Assembly (NCBI GenBank): GCA_012800805.1
Contig: JAAZIO010000168.1
Location: 1-11,012 of the forward strand
DNA: 11,012 bases
Reading direction: 5' to 3'
From: Clostridiales bacterium
Lineage (GTDB): Bacteria; Bacillota; Clostridia; Christensenellales; CAG-917
Position 1 is the first letter of the stretch, and each line of letters starts with the position of its first letter. Position numbers and translations under genes: made by a program. A model generated the notes under the pieces. That model saw nothing but the letters and a program-made list of their open reading frames with translations. It was not told where the DNA came from and did not search any database. This document shows, one piece after another, positions 6,605 to 11,012 of this stretch.

Positions 6605-6633
6605 ATTATACATCAAAAAATCGGGCGTGTAAA
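6605..6633 (-). promoter_or_regulatory. Promoter of the MFS transporter gene
   Basis: On the minus strand TTTACA (6633-6628) and a perfect TATAAT (6610-6605) are separated by the ideal 17 nt. This predicts initiation near 6598 and a leader of about 32 nt containing AAGGAG. The promoter lies downstream of the GH13 terminator, so the transporter can be controlled separately from glgP-GH13. I saw no convincing CcpA or MalR-type operator. Confidence 0.8.
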
Positions 6634-6714
6634 TATTGAATTTTTTCGCCAAAAAGCGCTATATGTCTGTATTTATTATTAATCGTTTTTTAAAAAGAAT
6701 GTAAGATTATAATG

Positions 6715-6738
6715 AAATAAAAAGCCCCGTCTTGGGGC
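6715..6738 (-). terminator. Rho-independent terminator of the glgP-GH13 transcript
   Basis: On the minus strand, GCCCC (6738-6734), a 5-base loop and GGGGC (6728-6724) form a stem followed directly by TTTTTATTT. It lies about 45 bases past the GH13 stop. A degenerate copy of the same element lies between it and the gene, so termination may occur in two steps. Confidence 0.82.
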
Positions 6739-6784
6739 AAGCTGTTTTATTTTTTATAAATCCCGCCTTGGGGCAAGCTGTTTA
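6721..6784. repeat. Tandem duplication of the terminator element, 36-bp period
   Basis: The 17-mer CTTGGGGCAAGCTGTTT occurs exactly at 6731-6747 and 6767-6783. Flanking bases also match: AAAGCCCCGT before the first copy and AAATCCCGC before the second, both followed by A/T-rich tails. The gene-proximal copy abuts the GH13 stop codon and has lost part of its stem (GGGAT instead of GGGGC), so only the distal copy forms a full terminator. Tandem slippage is the likely origin. Confidence 0.85.
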
Positions 6785-8605
6785 TTAATTTTGTATTTTC
6801 TTTAATATTTTAAAAGAATACGGCGTCAGCGAAACCTGGCTGTCCATTTCCGCCCCCTCCCACATATCGAGGTATTTTCCGTCAAGCGGAACGGAATATG
6901 TTGCTTTTGAGTTGTTTACATAAACCCTTATTTTTTTGTCTTTGTTCACTCTTTCAAACGCAAGCAGGCCGCCCTCGTTTAAAAACACGGTTTCGCCGAG
7001 CATTTCTTCTTTAAGCTCGTGTCTTATTCCGCCAAGCTTTTTAAAGAATTCAATAAGCTCTTTATCTTCTCTTCCCCAGGGATAAGTCCTTCTGTTTATA
7101 GGGTCTTCATAGCCCGTCAGCCCCGCCTCGTCGCCGTAATACAAGCAAGGTATCCCGGGGAGCGTATACTGAAGCGCCGCCGCAAGATAAAGCCTTCTTT
7201 TTGCTCTCTCAAGGAAAGAGCCCTGTATTTTTATTCCCGCCCTTTCTTTTTTGCTGGTTCCGTCAATGGGATACTCAGACAGCGAGTTTATGATTCTTAC
7301 CGTGTCATGCGAGCTGAGCATATTCAACAAAACATCCAAAGACTGCTTTGGATAGTTTTGCAAAATGGAGCCGACTTTTCTTTTGAACTCCAAAGCGTTG
7401 CCCGTGATTGCGTAGTTTATTATCGCTTCCTTAAACGGATAATTGGTAACTCCGTCGAGCTGCTCGCCCATAAAATACGGGCGCCAGCGGTCGTAGCTGA
7501 TTTTGGTTGAGGCATCCTCCCAAACCTCCCCAATTATAAGACATTCGGGATCCGCCCTCTTTACGGCTTTTCTCAGCTCGTCCATGAAATCCACGGGGAG
7601 CTCGTCTACAACGTCAAGCCTCCAACCCTTAACCCCCATCTTTGTCCATTTTTCAATCACGCCGCCCTCGCCCAGTATCATCTTGCGGTATGAGGGATTG
7701 GATTTATTTACCGTGGGAACAACGGTGCAGCCCCACCAGCAGTGGTAACTTTCGGGAAAATCGTAAAAATAATACCAGTCGTAATACGGTGACTCTTTGC
7801 TCTGATAGGCGCCAAGGCTGTCATATCTTCCGTTTTTGTTAAAATAAATGCTATCGCTGCCCGTGTGATTGAACACGCCGTCAAGCATCACCGAAATGCC
7901 TTTGTTTTTGCACTCGGCAAGAAGCTCTTTAAACTCCTCCTCGTCTCCGAAAAGGGAGTCTATCTTAAAATAGTCCGCCGTATCGTAGCGGTGGTTGGAC
8001 CACGATTCGAAAATGGGGGAAAGATATAAAATGGTTACGCCAAGCGATTTTAAATAGTCTAGTTTTGAAATTATTCCTTTGATGTTTCCGCCGAAATAGT
8101 CGTCCGCCTTATACTCCTCGCCGGGGTTGACGACAACGGGGTCCTCATACCAATCTTTATGCAAGGTGCCGCTTTTGTCAAAGGGCCTCTCTCCCGCCTT
8201 GCAGAAACGGTCCGCGAACACATGGTAGATTATCCCGCCCTTTGCCCACTCGGGAGTGATGTAGTCAAACTTTGCGACTGTAAGCTGCCACTCGGGAAGC
8301 CACTCGCCGCAGATTGCCGTTCCGTCCGCGGACTGGCCGAAATATTTCGTGCCGAACGGGGTCTCGGCCTCAAAACGATAGTGCCATATTCCCCATTCGG
8401 GCGCATGGAATTTGAAAACAAAGATATCCTCCCCGTCTTTTTTTGTCCTTTCAACGGGGGCGATGCGGATTTGCTTATCTTCTTTTCTTAAAAAAAGCGA
8501 AACTTCCCCCGCAGAAAAGCTTTCGCTTAAGGGGAAAGTTATAGTTGTCGGCTCGTCCATAAAAGACGCGCCGTAAGGCTTTTTGTGAATGAGCGGATTA
8601 TACAT
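6785..8605 (-). CDS. Cytoplasmic GH13 alpha-glucan hydrolase, neopullulanase/cyclomaltodextrinase-like
   Basis: This enzyme should cleave alpha-1,4 and possibly alpha-1,6 bonds in maltodextrins, cyclodextrins or pullulan fragments. Residues 1 to about 110 form an N-terminal beta-domain resembling CBM34, opening with NPLIHKKPYGASF as neopullulanases do. The (beta/alpha)8 barrel follows: YHVFADRF (127-134), DGVFNHTG (242-249), GWRLD with nucleophile D331, IIGE with acid/base E360, SHD with D434, and GDEAGLTGYEDPINRRTYPW (491-510), typical of the neopullulanase group. At 606 residues it is normal length. No signal peptide is seen, so it acts in the cytoplasm on imported sugar. The ATG lies 3 nt after the glgP stop with no Shine-Dalgarno, suggesting translational coupling; a second Met at 16 is possible but would lose conserved N-terminal residues. 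The gene ends in tandem TAA TAA stops. Which linkage it prefers cannot be told from sequence. Confidence 0.93.
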   Translation of the reverse strand: MYNPLIHKKPYGASFMDEPTTITFPLSESFSAGEVSLFLRKEDKQIRIAPVERTKKDGEDIFVFKFHAPEWGIWHYRFEAETPFGTKYFGQSADGTAICGEWLPEWQLTVAKFDYITPEWAKGGIIYHVFADRFCKAGERPFDKSGTLHKDWYEDPVVVNPGEEYKADDYFGGNIKGIISKLDYLKSLGVTILYLSPIFESWSNHRYDTADYFKIDSLFGDEEEFKELLAECKNKGISVMLDGVFNHTGSDSIYFNKNGRYDSLGAYQSKESPYYDWYYFYDFPESYHCWWGCTVVPTVNKSNPSYRKMILGEGGVIEKWTKMGVKGWRLDVVDELPVDFMDELRKAVKRADPECLIIGEVWEDASTKISYDRWRPYFMGEQLDGVTNYPFKEAIINYAITGNALEFKRKVGSILQNYPKQSLDVLLNMLSSHDTVRIINSLSEYPIDGTSKKERAGIKIQGSFLERAKRRLYLAAALQYTLPGIPCLYYGDEAGLTGYEDPINRRTYPWGREDKELIEFFKKLGGIRHELKEEMLGETVFLNEGGLLAFERVNKDKKIRVYVNNSKATYSVPLDGKYLDMWEGAEMDSQVSLTPYSFKILKKIQN

Positions 8606-8608
8606 TTA

Positions 8609-11012
8609 TCAATATATGGGTTTGATGTTCCAGATTCTCTTGGCGTATTCCTCAACCGCCCTGTCGCTGGCGAAGAAGCCCGCCTTTGCGATGTTGACAA
8701 GCGACATCCTGTTCCAACGCTCTTTGTCGGAGTAAGCCTTGTTGACTCTGTCCTGAGCGCCTTTATAAGACTCGAAGTCCTCAAGCACCATGTAGGGATC
8801 TGCCTGGCCGTGGTTTCCGATAAGGAGAGAGTCCGCTATTTCGCCAAAGCTCACTCCGCCTATGCCGGCTCTTAAGGAATCTATTATTCTTCTTATTGAG
8901 AAATTGTTGTGGTAGTGCCAGGAGGGATTGTAGCCTCTTCTGTAAAGCTCTCTCACCTGCTCGGTCAAAAGTCCGAAAAGGAAGATGTTTTCGTCGCCGA
9001 CCTCCTCGTGAATTTCGACATTCGCGCCGTCCAGCGTGCCGATGGTTATCGCGCCGTTAATCATGAATTTCATGTTGCCCGTGCCCGACGCCTCTTTGCC
9101 CGCAAGGGAAATCTGCTCGGAAAGCTCCGCGGCCGGCATTATGAGCTCGGCAAGGCTTACGGAATAGTTTTCAAGGAAGACCACTTTAATCTTGCCTTTG
9201 ATGTCGGGGTCATTGTTAACCTGCTTTCCTATCATCCAGATAAGCCTTATTATCTGCTTTGCCATGTAGTAGGCGCTTGCGGCTTTGGCTGAGAATATGA
9301 AAACTCTCGGTTGTATGTCGAGGTCGGGGTTTTCCTTGATGCGATAGTAGAGGTCGAGGATATGCAGCGCGTTGAGGAGCTGTCTTTTATACTCGTGAAG
9401 CCTCTTTACCTGCACATCGAATATGGACGAGGGTGAAACCTCGATGCCGTTTTTATCTTTGATGAATTTAGCAAGCCTTACCTTGTTTTCGTATTTTACT
9501 TCAGATAGCCTATTAAGAACATCCTTATCGCCCATGAACTTCATCAGGCCTTCAAGCTCTGCGGGGTTTTTCCTCCACTTGTCGCCGATAAGGTCGTTGA
9601 TTAGCGAGGCAAGGCCCGGGTTAGCCTGGTCTACCCAGCGGCGGTGGGTAATGCCGTTGGTGACGTTTGTAAACTTTTCGGGATGCATTCTGAAGTAATC
9701 GTTAAACACTTCATCTTTTAAAATGTCGGAGTGAAGCTTTGACACGCCGTTGATTGTGTGCGAGGTCGCAAGGCAAAGGTTTGCCATTTTAACCTGCATA
9801 TTGGAAAGTATGGCGTTTGCCGAAACCTTAGACCAGTCGTTGGGATAAAACTCCCAAAGCTCTTTGCAGAAGCGCTGGTTGATTTCGTTTACTATCTGGA
9901 AGATTCTGGGAAGCAGGTTTTGGAAGAGGTCCTGCGGCCAGGTTTCGAGCGCCTCCGGCATTACGGTGTGGTTGGTGTATGATATCGTTTCGGTGGCTAT
10001 CTTCCACGCCTTTTCCCAGGAATAGCCGTATTCGTCAAGCAGTATCCTCATAAGTTCGGGAATACACAGCGTGGGATGGGTGTCGTTGATGTGTATGGCA
10101 ACGCACTCGCCGAGGTTGTCCAGCGAGGGGTTGGTCCTTAAATGGCGCTTTATGATGCTTTGCATCGAAGCCGACACAAAGAAATATTGCTGTTTAAGCC
10201 TTAACGACTTGCCTTCGTAGTGGTCGTCCGCGGGATAAAGAACTTTTGAGATGCTCTCCGCCATGGCTTTTGCCGCTGTGGCCTTTACATACTCGCCCCT
10301 GCTGAACATATTCATGTCAAAGTCAATGGGCGCCTTTGCCGACCAAAGCCTTATCTTGTTTACCGCAGGAGTGTGGTAGCCTGAAATGTTCATGTCATAC
10401 GGCACGGCAAGAACCGTCATGGGCTCTTTTATCGAAACTTTCAGCCTGCCGTTTTCCCAGTGTTCTTCAACCGTTCCGCCAAACTTTACTTCGTAAAACT
10501 CGTGCATTTTGGGGTTGAGCCACACCGAGCCGTATTTAAGCCAGTCGTCGGGCTGCTCAAGCTGCCAGCCGTCGACGATAATCTGCTTGAATATGCCATA
10601 GTCATACATAATGGAAAAACCGCTCGCGGCATATCCGAGCGATGTAAGAGAATCCATGTAGGCTGCGGCAAGGCGGCCGAGGCCTCCGTTGCCCAGCCCC
10701 GCGTCGGGCTCTATGTTATAGAGTTCATCCATGTCATAGCCGAGCGCTTTGACCGCCGCCTCGACTTCCTTTTGGATGCCCATGTTGTAAAGGTGGTTTT
10801 TTAGCGATCTGCCGAGGAGAAACTCCATCGACATGTAATATACCTGCTTTGCGTTCTGTTCGCGGACCGTCTTTTTGAAATTCGCTCTTGCCTGGGTAAG
10901 GTTTTCACGAACTATAATGCATACCGCCTGAAAAACTTGCTCTTTTGTAGCCTCCTCAAGTTTTACTCCGAAAAAACGAGCTAGTGTTGAGATAATTTCT
11001 TTCTGAAATTCC
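8609..11012 (-). CDS. glgP: Glycogen/maltodextrin phosphorylase (5' end outside window)
   Basis: GlgP removes terminal glucose from alpha-1,4-glucans with phosphate, giving glucose-1-phosphate, and needs pyridoxal phosphate. About 800 residues are visible, starting in frame at 11011 (EFQKEIISTLARFFGV...); by comparison with the family only a short N-terminal piece is missing. The reading frame is open well upstream of the internal Met at 10834, and KQVYYMSMEFLLGR spans it, so that Met is not the start. Hallmarks are EPDAGLGNGGLGRLA, the active-site NHTVMPEALE (His codon 9968-9970), GITHRRWV, DVQVKRLHEYKRQLLN and the cofactor motif EASGTGNMKF, with the PLP lysine codon at 9068-9070. GAITIGTLDGANVEI completes that region. 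The stop lies 3 nt before the GH13 start, so the two form one transcription unit for breakdown of stored glycogen or imported maltodextrin. Substrate preference cannot be separated by eye. Confidence 0.96.
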   Translation of the reverse strand, partial: EFQKEIISTLARFFGVKLEEATKEQVFQAVCIIVRENLTQARANFKKTVREQNAKQVYYMSMEFLLGRSLKNHLYNMGIQKEVEAAVKALGYDMDELYNIEPDAGLGNGGLGRLAAAYMDSLTSLGYAASGFSIMYDYGIFKQIIVDGWQLEQPDDWLKYGSVWLNPKMHEFYEVKFGGTVEEHWENGRLKVSIKEPMTVLAVPYDMNISGYHTPAVNKIRLWSAKAPIDFDMNMFSRGEYVKATAAKAMAESISKVLYPADDHYEGKSLRLKQQYFFVSASMQSIIKRHLRTNPSLDNLGECVAIHINDTHPTLCIPELMRILLDEYGYSWEKAWKIATETISYTNHTVMPEALETWPQDLFQNLLPRIFQIVNEINQRFCKELWEFYPNDWSKVSANAILSNMQVKMANLCLATSHTINGVSKLHSDILKDEVFNDYFRMHPEKFTNVTNGITHRRWVDQANPGLASLINDLIGDKWRKNPAELEGLMKFMGDKDVLNRLSEVKYENKVRLAKFIKDKNGIEVSPSSIFDVQVKRLHEYKRQLLNALHILDLYYRIKENPDLDIQPRVFIFSAKAASAYYMAKQIIRLIWMIGKQVNNDPDIKGKIKVVFLENYSVSLAELIMPAAELSEQISLAGKEASGTGNMKFMINGAITIGTLDGANVEIHEEVGDENIFLFGLLTEQVRELYRRGYNPSWHYHNNFSIRRIIDSLRAGIGGVSFGEIADSLLIGNHGQADPYMVLEDFESYKGAQDRVNKAYSDKERWNRMSLVNIAKAGFFASDRAVEEYAKRIWNIKPIY

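Noticed and set aside
6639..6720. Possible CcpA (cre) site upstream of the transporter, around TTTTTTAAAAAACGATTAATA
   Set aside because: It has the central CG but lacks the conserved TG and CA flanks and is only what A/T-rich DNA would give by chance.
7019..7510. Long plus-strand open frame (163 codons) inside the GH13 gene
   Set aside because: It is antisense to a full-length GH13 enzyme with all catalytic residues, has no recognisable domain, and shows no promoter or ribosome-binding site; it is a frame shadow.
8609..10834. Treating the Met at 10834 as the glgP start
   Set aside because: The frame stays open to the window edge and the upstream translation matches the phosphorylase N-terminal region, so the gene is partial, not a short form.

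Overview
The window looks like a chromosomal segment of an anaerobic, low-to-mid GC Gram-positive bacterium, most likely an uncultured gut-type member of the Clostridia. The evidence is a strictly anaerobic class III ribonucleotide reductase, strong AAGGAGG-type ribosome-binding sites, sigma-A-like promoters (TTGACA/TTTACA with TATAAT-like -10 boxes) and stem-plus-U-tract terminators. All six genes lie on the minus strand, so transcription runs from high to low coordinates. No RNA genes, insertion sequences, phage genes or CRISPR arrays were seen.

In transcription order, the first block handles alpha-glucan. A glycogen/maltodextrin phosphorylase (glgP, 11012-8609, 5' end outside the window) is followed after 3 nt by a cytoplasmic GH13 alpha-glucan hydrolase of neopullulanase/cyclomaltodextrinase type (8605-6785). 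The pair ends at a duplicated terminator. A third gene with its own promoter encodes a 685-residue MFS sugar transporter of the GPH/sucrose-transporter type (6566-4509), carrying a very large extracellular insertion and a long charged central loop. Together they suggest import of an oligosaccharide, hydrolysis or debranching inside the cell, and phosphorolysis to glucose-1-phosphate. The transporter's substrate is an inference from its neighbours.

The next gene (4438-3173) encodes a membrane-anchored or secreted metallo-beta-lactamase-fold protein resembling the detached C-terminal domain of the competence protein ComEC. It starts without a Shine-Dalgarno sequence, just downstream of a TATAAT box, so its mRNA may be leaderless.

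The last block makes deoxyribonucleotides anaerobically. nrdD (2855-759) has a promoter overlapped by one of two tandem NrdR boxes, whose centres are 31 bp apart, the classical arrangement for this dATP-sensing repressor. It is followed by a terminator. About 300 bases of A/T-rich DNA with several short direct repeats separate it from nrdG (452 to the window edge), the radical-SAM activase, which is cut off at the left end.

I found no clearly new biological system. The observations most worth checking are the transporter with its extra extracellular domain, the anchored ComEC-like hydrolase with a possibly leaderless start, and the repeat-rich gap between nrdD and nrdG.
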